From Pelagibacteraceae bacterium AG-426-I15 (GTDB lineage: Bacteria > Pseudomonadota > Alphaproteobacteria > Pelagibacterales > Pelagibacteraceae): 41,578 nucleotides of DNA. The DNA lies in NCBI GenBank assembly GCA_003213135.1, contig QCNT01000006.1, positions 1-41,578 of the forward strand, written 5' to 3'. Shown one piece after another: positions 27,822-36,313 of the stretch. The position numbers were made by a program, and so were the translations under genes. Every line of letters starts with the position of its first letter. The first letter of the stretch is position 1. Below the pieces are notes generated by a model. That model saw only the letters and a program-made list of their open reading frames with translations, searched no databases and was not told the origin of the DNA.

Positions 27822-29591
27822 ATGATGAAGTATCCTAAAGAATATTTAGATGAAATTAAGTTGAGGTTAAAAGTTTCGCAAGTTGTTGGAAAGACTGTTA
27901 AATTAAAAAGAAGAGGCAAAGAATTTGTAGGCCTATCTCCATTCACAAGTGAAAAAACTCCTTCTTTTACTGTAAGTGATGAAAAAGGTTTTTACCATTG
28001 TTTCAGCTCTGGAGAGCATGGAAATATATTTGACTTTTTAATGAAAACTCAATCATTAAAATTTGGAGATGCAGTTAGACAGCTCTCTTCCGAGGCAGGG
28101 ATGCAGCCCTATAGATTTACAAATTTTGATGTAGAAAAAGAAAAAAGATTTCAAGTTTATAAAAATATATTTAAAGATTTTACAGACCACCATAACAGAC
28201 TCATTTTTGAAAAAGATAAAACAGCTTTAGAATATTTAAATAAAAGAGGTATAAAAAAAGATATAATATCAGAATTTCAGATAGGTTATGTTCCAGGTAA
28301 CTCAGATTACTATTCCAATCTATCTAAAAAATTTAATGAAAAAGAAATTTTAGAAACAGGCCTGTTCTATAAAAGCGAAAAAAATAATAGATTTGTAAAT
28401 AGATTTTATTCAAGAATAATATTTCCAATAAAGAATATTACGGGAGATGTTGTTGCATTTGGCGGAAGAACTATTAATAACAATAAAATTGCTAAATATA
28501 TCAATTCACCAGAAACTGAATTTTATAAAAAAGGCAGAATTGTTTTTAATTTAGATAAAGCAAGACTTCATTCAAACAAAGATCAAAAAGTTATTGTCGT
28601 AGAAGGCTACATGGATGTAATTAGTATTTATTCTGCAGGAATAAAAAACGTCGTATCAAATTCAGGAATAGCACTGACAGAAAGTCAAATTAATTTGATT
28701 TGGAAATTTTTTCAGAACCCTACAATTTGTTTAGATGGAGATAAAAGTGGGCAGAAAGCAGCTTTGCGTATTGCTGAGAGTCTTCTGCCACATATAAAAG
28801 AAAATAATAAATTAAGTTTTGTAACACTAGTAAACGGAATAGATCCTGATGATTATATTAAAGAAAAAGGAAAAGAAGGATTCGAGCAATTGATAAAAAC
28901 AAATTTGTCGATAGTGGAGTTTATTTGGAAGATGCACTTAAATGAACTAAATAAGGCAGATCCATTTGCAATAACAAAATTTGAAAAAAAATTTAAAAAT
29001 CTTTGTCAGTCTATAAAAGATACAACTTTAAAAAAACATATATTAGAAAGTTATTTGGAAAAAATTAGAAATTTGACGCCTTTGCAAAGATTCAGGAAAA
29101 CAAAAGATAATTATAACTATAAAATACTTTATGAAACTAAAAAAATTGCGGTTGCAAGAGAACACTTATCTAAAGAGGAAATTAAAGAGTATTCAATATT
29201 ATACATAATGTACAATTACCCAAACATAATCTCACCAAGATTAGAAATTTTTAAAGACATAAATTTTTCCTCAGGTAGTTTAAATAATCTTAAGACAGAG
29301 TTATTAAGACTTATAGACAAGGGCGATTTCGATAAAAATAATGCTGTAAATTTTAATAAAAAGTACTCTAACTTAATTAATGATATTAATCAGAACACAG
29401 TAATAAAAAATATTTTTCTGAAAAAAAAAGAAAATCAACAAATAGAACTTCTAAATGAAATTCTTAGAGAGCTTAATGAAATTAAATTTTCAAAAAAAAT
29501 TGATAAATTAGAACAAAAACTTATGGATAAATTTGATGAGAAATCCTATACTGATTTAATTGAGTTAAAAAAGCAGATAAACAAGGAATAA
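27822..29591 (+). CDS. dnaG: DNA primase with degenerate zinc-binding motif
   Basis: DnaG makes RNA primers for replication. The toprim core is intact: VVEGYMDVISIYSAGIKNVVSNSGIALTESQ and the metal-binding CLDGDKSGQKAA. The N-terminal domain keeps EKTPSF and FYHCF, but where E. coli DnaG has zinc ligands this protein has Ser39, Thr42, Cys60 and Ser63, so three of four ligands are missing. The C-terminal part ends in a Lys/Leu-rich helical region as expected for the DnaB-binding domain. Two adjacent ATG codons begin the gene; either may be used. It lies one base after yqeY and 64 bases before rpoD. Confidence 0.95.
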   Translation: MMKYPKEYLDEIKLRLKVSQVVGKTVKLKRRGKEFVGLSPFTSEKTPSFTVSDEKGFYHCFSSGEHGNIFDFLMKTQSLKFGDAVRQLSSEAGMQPYRFTNFDVEKEKRFQVYKNIFKDFTDHHNRLIFEKDKTALEYLNKRGIKKDIISEFQIGYVPGNSDYYSNLSKKFNEKEILETGLFYKSEKNNRFVNRFYSRIIFPIKNITGDVVAFGGRTINNNKIAKYINSPETEFYKKGRIVFNLDKARLHSNKDQKVIVVEGYMDVISIYSAGIKNVVSNSGIALTESQINLIWKFFQNPTICLDGDKSGQKAALRIAESLLPHIKENNKLSFVTLVNGIDPDDYIKEKGKEGFEQLIKTNLSIVEFIWKMHLNELNKADPFAITKFEKKFKNLCQSIKDTTLKKHILESYLEKIRNLTPLQRFRKTKDNYNYKILYETKKIAVAREHLSKEEIKEYSILYIMYNYPNIISPRLEIFKDINFSSGSLNNLKTELLRLIDKGDFDKNNAVNFNKKYSNLINDINQNTVIKNIFLKKKENQQIELLNEILRELNEIKFSKKIDKLEQKLMDKFDEKSYTDLIELKKQINKE

Positions 29592-29655
29592 ATTAGGTAT
29601 AGATTTTTGATTATTTCTCCCTATATATACATCAGCTGCACATCTTTTTAAAATT

Positions 29656-31545
29656 ATGAAAGAAAAAATTATCACTAAATCTTTTGAGAGGCTACTGGCC
29701 AGAGGATTACACAGAGGCTTTATTACTTATGAGGAGCTGGGAAAATCCTTAGGTAAAAGAGGTAAGTCATCAGACAATTTGGAAAAAGCAATAATAATTA
29801 TATTTGATAATAAAATATCTTTAGTTGCAAAAAAATCTGATTACCAGTCTCCTAAGAAAAAAGAATCAACACAATCAGATAATGAAAAATCAACAGATAA
29901 GAGTGACGATCCAATTAGAATGTATCTAAGGGAGATGGGTGGCGTAGAACTTCTTTCTAGAGAAGGAGAGATTGCCATTGCAAAAAGAATTGAGGCTGGA
30001 AAAGATGTAATGATTAATGCTTTAACACAAAGCCCAATAGTTGCTAAAAAAATATTTGAATGGAGAGAAAATCTTGAAAAAGGAGAGCTGTTGGTAAGAG
30101 ATATAATTGACATTGACTCAACCTATGAAGATTTTGAGTCAGAACAGGATCAAAACAGTGAAAAAGTTAAAGCTAAATCAAAAATTGATGATGATAAAAA
30201 AATTTCAAATGACAAAGACTCTAAAGATGAAAAAAACGACAAAAAAGATGACAATAATTATGCCGAAGAGGAAGATGAGTTTAACGTCTCTTTGTCTGCA
30301 ATGGAAGAGGAGATTAAACCAAAAATAATAGCTCTAATCCAAAGTCTATCTAAAAATTATGTGAAACTTAAAAAATATCAAATAGAGAAATTAAATTGTA
30401 TCTTGAATAGTAAAGAATTATCTTTATCAAAAAACAAAAATTTAAAAAAAATTCAATCTATATTAGTAACTGATTTTAAAAATTTGCAACTTAGTCCATC
30501 AGTTCTTGAGGAGCTTGTACAGTCTCACTACAAAGAAAATAAAAAAATTCTTTCTTTGGAGGGTGTTTTGTTAAGACTTGCAATCGACAGCAAAATAACA
30601 CGTGAAGAATTTTTAAAATATTATATTGGAAATGAAATAAACCCAAAATTCGAGGGCTTTTTGAATGAAAATAAGATTTGGAAAAACTTCTTCAAGAAAA
30701 ATAAAAAAGAAGTTTCCGATATTAGAGATAGATTGGTCGAGTTTAGTAAAAAAATTGAGCTTTCTGTTGGTGAATTTAAGCATTTAGTTAGAAGAGTACA
30801 AAAAGGTGAGAGAGAGTCTAGAACTGCAAAAAAAGAAATGGTGGAAGCAAATTTGAGATTAGTTATATCAATTGCAAAAAAGTATACCAATCGAGGTTTA
30901 CAATTTTTAGATCTAATTCAAGAGGGAAACATTGGATTAATGAAAGCGGTTGACAAATTTGAGTATAGAAGAGGTTATAAATTCTCTACATATGCAACTT
31001 GGTGGATTAGACAAGCAATAACAAGATCTATAGCTGACCAAGCTAGAACAATAAGAATTCCAGTTCATATGATAGAAACTATAAACAAAATAGTTAGGAC
31101 ACAGAGACAAATTTTAAGTGAATTTGGAAGAGAGGCAACACCAGAAGAGCTAGCTAAAAAATTAGCTATGCCTCTTGAGAAGGTCAGAAAAGTTTTAAAA
31201 ATTTCAAAGGAACCTGTATCTTTAGAAACTCCTGTTGGGGATGAAGAGGATAGCAGTCTGGGGGATTTTATTGAAGATAAAAATGCCCTCCAACCACTGG
31301 ATACTGCGATACGATCTAATTTAAGTGAGTCCACTACTAAAATTTTAGCTTCTTTAACACCAAGAGAAGAACGAGTTTTGAGAATGAGATTTGGTATAGG
31401 AATGAATACGGATCACACTTTAGAGGAAGTTGGTCTACAATTTTCTGTTACAAGAGAGAGAATAAGACAAATTGAGGCAAAAGCTTTAAGAAAACTTAAA
31501 CATCCTAGTAGATCTAAACAATTAAAAAGTTTCCTAGAAAAATAA
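29656..31545 (+). CDS. rpoD: RNA polymerase primary sigma factor (sigma-70)
   Basis: RpoD directs RNA polymerase to housekeeping promoters. Region 1.2 is seen in [30 protein letters not shown]; a long charged Asp/Lys stretch with Glu clusters (about 160-220) lies in the non-conserved region; region 2 includes [36 protein letters not shown] and [15 protein letters not shown] for -10 recognition; region 3 contains [12 protein letters not shown]; region 4.2 has [31 protein letters not shown] for the -35. The 629 residues are full length. The 64-base gap before it contains TATATAC-like sequence but no good -35. Confidence 0.97.
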   Translation: MKEKIITKSFERLLARGLHRGFITYEELGKSLGKRGKSSDNLEKAIIIIFDNKISLVAKKSDYQSPKKKESTQSDNEKSTDKSDDPIRMYLREMGGVELLSREGEIAIAKRIEAGKDVMINALTQSPIVAKKIFEWRENLEKGELLVRDIIDIDSTYEDFESEQDQNSEKVKAKSKIDDDKKISNDKDSKDEKNDKKDDNNYAEEEDEFNVSLSAMEEEIKPKIIALIQSLSKNYVKLKKYQIEKLNCILNSKELSLSKNKNLKKIQSILVTDFKNLQLSPSVLEELVQSHYKENKKILSLEGVLLRLAIDSKITREEFLKYYIGNEINPKFEGFLNENKIWKNFFKKNKKEVSDIRDRLVEFSKKIELSVGEFKHLVRRVQKGERESRTAKKEMVEANLRLVISIAKKYTNRGLQFLDLIQEGNIGLMKAVDKFEYRRGYKFSTYATWWIRQAITRSIADQARTIRIPVHMIETINKIVRTQRQILSEFGREATPEELAKKLAMPLEKVRKVLKISKEPVSLETPVGDEEDSSLGDFIEDKNALQPLDTAIRSNLSESTTKILASLTPREERVLRMRFGIGMNTDHTLEEVGLQFSVTRERIRQIEAKALRKLKHPSRSKQLKSFLEK

Positions 31546-31574
31546 ATTATAGTGTAGTAATAGTTTATTGTTGA

Positions 31575-31651
31575 GGGCCTGTAGCTCAGCTGGTTAGAGC
31601 AGTACACTCATAATGTATTGGTCCCAGGTTCGAATCCTGGCGGGCCCACCA
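31575..31651 (+). tRNA. tRNA with CAT anticodon, probably tRNA-Ile2 (lysidine-modified), alternatively elongator Met
   Basis: A complete 77-base cloverleaf with encoded CCA: acceptor GGGCCTG/CGGGCCC (one G-T pair), D stem GCTC/GAGC, anticodon stem GTACA/TGTAT with loop CTCATAA, T arm CCAGG-TTCGAAT-CCTGG. It is not the initiator, because position 1 pairs normally with 72. C4-G69 and C5-G68 are the acceptor pairs reported as positive determinants for TilS on E. coli tRNA-Ile2, which favours isoleucine over elongator methionine. It follows rpoD by 29 bases and precedes convergent mlaC. Confidence 0.93.
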
Positions 31652-31709
31652 TCTAATCAGATAGTGTTCCGATTAACCATAAACTTATAACAATATACCA
31701 GATCATTTT

Positions 31710-32312
31710 TTATTGATTTATAAATTCCTCTAATTTTGAGAATAGTGCATTGATATCATTATCATTTGAGTCAAGTATGGACGCAAATTCTTCCTTTTGT
31801 GTTCTCGCCAATTTAAGACCTTCTACTATCAAGTCTCTAATTAGAGGCTTCTCAGGATTTTTAGTATACACTCTCCAATCAATTTTTACCTCAGGCTTTT
31901 TTGATGTTTTAAGCAACATAGTTTTTACAATTGTATATTTTTCACTTACTTTTTCTGATGATAAAACAGCAATTTTAGGATCAGAATAATCTGTTAGTCT
32001 TGAGGTAAAACTTTTTAAGAAGTACTTTTCAAATAATTGTTCATATTTCCTTAATTCTTCCTCTGAAATTTCCTTCCTTTTGCTTCCTAGAGTGTAATAA
32101 CCTATCCCCTTAATATCTACAGTTTTTAAAGCTATTTCGGATAATTTTTTAGCTTTTTCATCTTTGGTTACATCGCTATTTAAAATTAATTTTGCTTCAG
32201 CTACTATTTCTCCAATGAATTTTTCAGGATCGTTACTATAGGCGTTTGAACTTACCTGTAGAAAAAACCAGGTCAAAACTGACCCAAATAAGAGTATAAA
32301 ACTTCTTTTCAT
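31710..32312 (-). CDS. mlaC: MlaC/Ttg2D family phospholipid-binding periplasmic protein
   Basis: MlaC shuttles phospholipid between the outer-membrane MlaA complex and the inner-membrane MlaFEDB transporter. A Sec signal peptide (about residues 1-25, ending SNAYS) precedes a helical/beta domain with IALKTVDIKGIGYYTLGSKRKEISEEELRKYEQLFEKYFLKSFTSRL and VDWRVY-like WRVYTKNPEKPLIRDLIVEGLKLARTQKEEFASIL. The 200 residues fit the family. It lies 6 bases after mlaA on the same strand. The transporter genes mlaFED are not in this window. Confidence 0.9.
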   Translation of the reverse strand: MKRSFILLFGSVLTWFFLQVSSNAYSNDPEKFIGEIVAEAKLILNSDVTKDEKAKKLSEIALKTVDIKGIGYYTLGSKRKEISEEELRKYEQLFEKYFLKSFTSRLTDYSDPKIAVLSSEKVSEKYTIVKTMLLKTSKKPEVKIDWRVYTKNPEKPLIRDLIVEGLKLARTQKEEFASILDSNDNDINALFSKLEEFINQ

Positions 32313-32318
32313 AATTGA

Positions 32319-33095
32319 TTATTGACTGTCTATTTCTTCCCAGTCGCTATCGTCTTGTGCTTTGTTTGAAACTTCCTCGTTTTCAATCTTTTGGATTCTA
32401 TTTTGTAAATACAGACTTTTTACTGAAGCATAAAAATCAATAGAGTTGTTTTTTAAGCTATCTATGGACTCAATGTTTTTTGATCTAAAATCAACTGCGT
32501 CAGTTCCTTTGTAATAATAATAATTATGTTCAGAGTAAGAACGATCTAAAACCTCTGTATTATGTGTAATTTGATAAACAGGATCTAAGAATGTATTTCC
32601 AACCAGTCCCACAGCATCTCTTGTTGTGGTAGGACCCAAGACGGGTAATACGAAATAACAACCACTTCCAGATCCCCATATTGCTAAAGTTTGACCAAAA
32701 TCTTCCCTAGATTTTTTTTCAAAGCCCATTTTTGCAGCAGGATCTAAGAAACCCAAAATTCCAACTGTCGAATTTATAGCAAATCTTCCCGCAGTATTTC
32801 CTGCTCGATCCCAATTACCTTGTAGAACATTGTTTGAAAAAGTTAAAAGTAAACGTAAGTTTTCAACAGCATTACTTGTTCCTACACGAATTGGTACCGG
32901 CAAACTTCTGTATCCCTTTGCTATAGGTTTAAATAAAGCATTATCTAATCCCATGTTAAACTTATGTATTCCACGACTTACGCCCTCGAAACACTCATTT
33001 GCAGTGAATTTTTCGTTACTATGAGCGTTTGCCGTCATTAAAAATTGGCTCAAAACCACAACTAATGAAAGAGTTTTTAGAAGTCTAAGATGCAT
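32319..33095 (-). CDS. mlaA: MlaA/VacJ family outer-membrane lipid-asymmetry protein
   Basis: MlaA forms a ring-shaped channel that removes misplaced phospholipid from the outer leaflet. The 258-residue protein has the family core: RGIHKFNMGLDNALFKPIAKGYRSLPVPIR, NNVLQGNWDRAGNTAGRFAINSTVGILGFLDPAAKMG, EDFGQTLAIWGSGSGCYFVLPVLGPTTTRDAVG. The N-terminus (MHLRLLKTLSLVVVLSQFLMTANA) looks like an ordinary Sec signal peptide and no lipobox Cys is visible, whereas E. coli MlaA is a lipoprotein. ATG at 33110 is an in-frame alternative start. Its Asp/Glu-rich C-terminus is variable in the family. Confidence 0.92.
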   Translation of the reverse strand: MHLRLLKTLSLVVVLSQFLMTANAHSNEKFTANECFEGVSRGIHKFNMGLDNALFKPIAKGYRSLPVPIRVGTSNAVENLRLLLTFSNNVLQGNWDRAGNTAGRFAINSTVGILGFLDPAAKMGFEKKSREDFGQTLAIWGSGSGCYFVLPVLGPTTTRDAVGLVGNTFLDPVYQITHNTEVLDRSYSEHNYYYYKGTDAVDFRSKNIESIDSLKNNSIDFYASVKSLYLQNRIQKIENEEVSNKAQDDSDWEEIDSQ

Positions 33096-33117
33096 TTTTA
33101 TGCTATACATAATTTTA

Positions 33118-33828
33118 ATGCAAATTACCAAGTATTATTCAAAAAATTTTAACAAAAATAGCAGAAGTAACAAAAGTATAACAATGATAATTATACATTA
33201 CACAGGAATGCAATCTGAACGAGAATCTCTAAGAAGGCTTTCTAATCCCAAATCTAAAGTTAGCGCACATTACTTGATCAGTAGAAATGGTAAAATTTTT
33301 AAAATGATAGACGAACAAAAAATTGCCTGGCATGCAGGAAAATCAAGATGGAAAAATTATGTAAACTTAAATCAGAATTCCATAGGAGTAGAATTAGTAA
33401 ATAAAGGGCATAAAAATGGTTACCAAAGTTTCCCTAAAAAACAAATAATTGCTTTAATTAATTTGTGTAAAAAAATAAAAAGTAAATATAAAATTAAAAA
33501 TAAATTTATTCTAGGTCATTCAGATATAGCCCCATTAAGAAAAATTGATCCTGGTGAAAAATTTCCATGGAGATACCTGTCATCAAAGGGTATAGGAATT
33601 TATCCAAAACAAAATTTCGAGATCTTAAAATTAAAAAAAAATATTGATAGGAGTAAGTTTTTTAATAATTTAGGTAAGATAGGTTATAGATATTTAAAAA
33701 AAGGATCTAAAAAAAAACTAATAACAAATTTTCAGAGAAGATATAGACAGAGAATTATAAATGGAGTTTTAGACTTCGAAACCTTCAAAATAAGTGAATT
33801 TTTAGCCAAAAATAAAGATATATCTTGA
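33118..33828 (+). CDS. N-acetylmuramoyl-L-alanine amidase (Amidase_2, AmiD/AmpD-like)
   Basis: A zinc amidase that cuts the MurNAc-L-Ala bond. Zinc ligands are His27 (IIHYTG), His134 (LGHSDIAP) and Asp144 (KIDPGEKFPW). SAHYLISRNGKIFKMIDEQKIAWHAGKSRW and NSIGVELVNKGHKNGY are typical of the family. The C-terminal part (about 183-230, LGKIGYRYLKKGSKKKLITNFQRRYRQRIINGVLD) resembles a peptidoglycan-binding domain. No signal peptide is seen, which would suit cytoplasmic muropeptide recycling. ATG 33118 is preferred to 33100. It is divergent from mlaA and lies upstream of rnpB. Confidence 0.9.
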   Translation: MQITKYYSKNFNKNSRSNKSITMIIIHYTGMQSERESLRRLSNPKSKVSAHYLISRNGKIFKMIDEQKIAWHAGKSRWKNYVNLNQNSIGVELVNKGHKNGYQSFPKKQIIALINLCKKIKSKYKIKNKFILGHSDIAPLRKIDPGEKFPWRYLSSKGIGIYPKQNFEILKLKKNIDRSKFFNNLGKIGYRYLKKGSKKKLITNFQRRYRQRIINGVLDFETFKISEFLAKNKDIS

Positions 33829-33858
33829 TTTTTTATAAATAACTATTATAGCGGTATC

Positions 33859-34207
33859 GCTAGGCAATTGGATTGTCGCTGTATAGAAGTACAGAGGAAA
33901 GTCCGGGCTCTTAAAGGTGCAGTGCCAGTTAACGGCTGGCGAGGGTGACCTTAGGGATAGTGCCACAGAGAATATACCGCCTAATCAAGGTAAGGGTGAA
34001 AAGGTGCGGTAAGAGCGCACCGGTTTTCTGGTAACAGAAAACGCATGGCAAACCCCACTGGGAGCAAGACTAAAAAGAGACGACGCCGCGAAAGCAAAAA
34101 ACAACCTTTAGTTAGTCGTCAGGGTTAGTCGCTTGAGTTTGAGCGTGAGCTCAAATCTAGATAAATGACATCTTAAATGACAGAACCCGGCTTACAGATT
34201 GCCTAGC
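33859..34207 (+). ncRNA. rnpB: RNase P RNA
   Basis: The catalytic RNA that matures tRNA 5' ends. Class A hallmarks are present: GAGGAAAGTCCGGGCTC near the 5' end, GAGGGTGACCTTAGGGATAGTGCCACAGAGA, the GGTAAGGGTGAAAAGGTGCGGTAAGAGCGCACCGG P12-type hairpin, GGCAAACCCCACTGGGAGCAAGA and the 3' AGAACCCGGCTTACAG. Helix P1 is closed by perfect complements at the two ends (GCTAGGCAAT at 33859-33868 with ATTGCCTAGC at 34198-34207), which sets the ends. TATTAT at 33844-33849 fits a -10 for a start near 33856. No clear hairpin-plus-T-run terminator follows. Confidence 0.96.
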
Positions 34208-34280
34208 ATAAGCTTCCAAATGTTCGTGCTTTGTATCAAATTATTATTTAAATATTGATTAGTTTAAGGTTAATTAAGTA

Positions 34281-34309
34281 TTGACTATAATATAATATAC
34301 CCATATGAT
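34281..34309 (+). promoter_or_regulatory. Promoter of the mraZ-ftsZ division cluster
   Basis: TTGACT (34281-34286) and TATGAT (34304-34309) are separated by exactly 17 bases, the best sigma-70-type match I noticed in the window. Transcription would begin near 34316, inside the putative MraZ operator and about 40 bases before the mraZ ATG. The upstream stretch from rnpB (34208-34280) is AT-rich with nothing else recognised. Confidence 0.7.
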
Positions 34310-34340
34310 CCCATGAATTCCCAAATATTGGGAAATGGGG
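34309..34340. promoter_or_regulatory. Putative MraZ operator (TGGG boxes, palindrome)
   Basis: On the minus strand two TGGGA boxes (34319-34323 and 34309-34313) are separated by 5 bases, the TGGGN-N5-TGGGN layout reported for E. coli MraZ. On the plus strand two more TGGG boxes follow (34329-34332, 34336-34339), and TTCCCAA/TTGGGAA (34318-34324, 34328-34334) form a perfect palindrome with a 3-base centre. The boxes overlap the predicted transcription start, a position suited to repression. Confidence 0.6.
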
Positions 34341-34354
34341 AGATTTGATGATAT

Positions 34355-34819
34355 ATGTTTTTGTCAACTTACGAAAACAGCCTAGACAAAAAAGGGAGGG
34401 TGTCCGTGCCTTCTAGTTTTAGAGCATATTTAAACTCAATGGGATATAATGGTTTTGTTACTTATCCGTCTTTTAATAATTCTGCTCTTGACGCCTGTGC
34501 TCAAGACAGAATAGAAAAACTTTCAGACAGCATTGACTCGCTGGGCCCATTTGAAGATAAAAGAGATTTTTTTGCAACCTCAGTATTGTCAGCAAGTACT
34601 AATCTTAATTTTGATAGCGAAGGTAGAGTTTCAATACCCAAAAAACTATTAAATCATGCAAAGATCAAATCAAACATTATGTTTGTAGGCTTAGGCAAGG
34701 TATTTCAAATATGGGATCCAAAACTTTTTGAAAAGTTTCAATCTCTTGCAAGAAAAAAAGCTTATATTAACAGGTCGGCTTTAAAATGGGATAGTAAATT
34801 TAAAAAGGAGGGAGTATGA
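34355..34819 (+). CDS. mraZ: Transcriptional regulator MraZ
   Basis: MraZ is a DNA-binding protein with two SpoVT-AbrB-type halves that controls the division/cell wall cluster. Each half has the DxxxR signature: DKKGRVSVP (11-19) and DSEGRVSIP (88-96). The 154 residues are typical and begin MFLSTYENSLDKKGR as in the family. A GGGGAG sequence lies 12 bases before the ATG. It is the first gene of the cluster and overlaps ftsZ by 4 bases (ATGA), with a TGGG-box array upstream suggesting autoregulation. Confidence 0.95.
   Translation: MFLSTYENSLDKKGRVSVPSSFRAYLNSMGYNGFVTYPSFNNSALDACAQDRIEKLSDSIDSLGPFEDKRDFFATSVLSASTNLNFDSEGRVSIPKKLLNHAKIKSNIMFVGLGKVFQIWDPKLFEKFQSLARKKAYINRSALKWDSKFKKEGV
34806..34811 (+). 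promoter_or_regulatory. Strong ribosome binding site of ftsZ
   Basis: AGGAGG lies inside the 3' end of mraZ, 4 bases before the ftsZ ATG at 34816. A perfect site stands out because most starts in this window show no clear Shine-Dalgarno sequence. It supports ftsZ starting at 34816 and high ftsZ translation coupled to mraZ. Confidence 0.75.
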
Positions 34820-36300
34820 CGATTAATATCGGTGGAGGAGAACTTAAAGAACTAAAACCAAGAATTTTAGTCATGGGAATTGGTGGAGCAGGAGGCAATG
34901 CAATTAATGCAATGATAGAAGACGGTATGCAAGGTGTAGAATTCGTAGCTGTAAATACCGATGCCCAAGATTTAAAAGTAAGCAAAGCTGATGCAAAAAT
35001 TCAAATCGGAATGAATTTAACAAAAGGACTTGGTGCTGGAGCCAAACATGATATTGGTCAAGCAGCTGCCGACGAGTCTTTAAACGAAATAGTTACTTAT
35101 TTGCAGGGAGCAAATATGGTTTTTATTACTGCAGGGATGGGCGGTGGTACCGGCACCGGAGCTTCACATGTTATCGCAAGAGCAGCAAAAGAATTAAATA
35201 TTTTAACAGTTGGAGTAATAACTTTACCATTTTCTTACGAGGGACCTAAGAGAATGAGAAGGGCAAGTGAAGGCTGGAGTAAATTAAAAAAACACCTAGA
35301 TGCTTCAATCGTAGTTCCAAATCAAAATCTTTTTAAAATTGCAAACGAAGCAACCACATTTGAGAAATCATTCTCTTTATCTAATGATGTTTTAAAACAA
35401 GGTGTTAGAAGTATTACAGATTTAATGGTTAGACCAGGACTGATCAACCTAGATTTTGCTGATGTTGAAACGGTTATGAACTCAATGGGTAAAGCAATGA
35501 TGGGTTCCGGAGAAGCTGAAGGAGAAAATAGAGCAATGGCTGCAACCGAAATGGCTTTAAATAACCCTTTAATAGATGACTATTCTCTAAAAGGTGCAAG
35601 AGGATTGTTAGTAAATATAACAGGAGGGGAAGACATTAAACTTTTTGAAGTTGACCAAGCAGTAAATAAGATAAGAGCAGAAGTTGATCCAGAGGCAGAA
35701 CTTATCTTCGGAGCAATAAAAGATGAAAATTTAAATGGAAAAATGAGAGTATCTATTGTTGCAACAGCTCTTGACGGTGAAATGCCCGAAGGAAAATCTA
35801 TAAATAACAACGTTCATAGAATCCACACAAGAGCCGCAGGATATACTGATGATAACCAAAGAAATATTGAGGTTACATCAATGCCAGACCTCGGATCCAT
35901 TCAAGGCGCTACAGCACTTAAATTAGATAATGAAGTTGAAACAAATCAAAACCCACTTGTACAAAATGAAGAAGAGGTTAGTACAAAAAAACAAGAAGAT
36001 TTGATATCTGGAGTATCGCTTGAAAACGCTTCTTATTTTGAAAACGATCATAGTCAGGAAGAGGTTACAAGAACAGAAGAACCCGAAGAAACTGTAATTG
36101 ACGAAATTTCTCTTTACGAGGAAAAACCTTTGAATAATCCAGACTTAATCCAAGATGGTCACAATGAAGTTTCCCCCCAACTATTTTCTGATGAAGAGAT
36201 CTCAAATACTTCATCAGAAAATAACAAAGAAGATTCTTTAAAAAGTGATGAAGAAGAGGATTTTGAAATACCAGCTTTTTTACGCAAACAAAAATTTTAA
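34816..36300 (+). CDS. ftsZ: Cell division protein FtsZ
   Basis: FtsZ is the tubulin-like GTPase forming the division ring. The GTP-binding domain has VMGIGGAGGNAINAM (19-33), the tubulin signature GGGTGTGA (109-116) and the T7 synergy loop NLDFADVETVM. After the polymerisation core (to about residue 325) comes a long acidic linker of about 140 residues, then the conserved C-terminal peptide DFEIPAFLRKQ that binds FtsA-type membrane anchors. The 494 residues are within the alphaproteobacterial range. Its place between mraZ and rsmH is unusual, since ftsZ normally closes the cluster. Confidence 0.97.
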   Translation: MTINIGGGELKELKPRILVMGIGGAGGNAINAMIEDGMQGVEFVAVNTDAQDLKVSKADAKIQIGMNLTKGLGAGAKHDIGQAAADESLNEIVTYLQGANMVFITAGMGGGTGTGASHVIARAAKELNILTVGVITLPFSYEGPKRMRRASEGWSKLKKHLDASIVVPNQNLFKIANEATTFEKSFSLSNDVLKQGVRSITDLMVRPGLINLDFADVETVMNSMGKAMMGSGEAEGENRAMAATEMALNNPLIDDYSLKGARGLLVNITGGEDIKLFEVDQAVNKIRAEVDPEAELIFGAIKDENLNGKMRVSIVATALDGEMPEGKSINNNVHRIHTRAAGYTDDNQRNIEVTSMPDLGSIQGATALKLDNEVETNQNPLVQNEEEVSTKKQEDLISGVSLENASYFENDHSQEEVTRTEEPEETVIDEISLYEEKPLNNPDLIQDGHNEVSPQLFSDEEISNTSSENNKEDSLKSDEEEDFEIPAFLRKQKF

Positions 36301-36313
36301 GTTTAAAAATTAG

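Noticed and set aside
29592-29655. Candidate rpoD promoter with TTGATT and TATATA
   Set aside because: The spacing is about 9-11 bases, far too short for a sigma-70 promoter, and AT-rich sequence gives such hits by chance.
30107-30328. A 73-codon Lys/Met-rich frame inside rpoD
   Set aside because: It is the +1 reading of the charged spacer of the sigma factor, with no function expected.
31652-31709. Possible terminator between the tRNA and mlaC
   Set aside because: The ATCT/AGAT arms are four bases long, and the T-run near 31706 has no stem in front of it.
34208-34262. Possible intrinsic terminator after rnpB
   Set aside because: Only 4-base arms (AAGC/GCTT) with a long loop and no T-run; not a credible hairpin.
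34286-34299. TATAATATAATATA upstream of mraZ as the -10
   Set aside because: No -35 fits 16-18 bases upstream, whereas TTGACT with TATGAT (17-base spacer) just downstream fits well.
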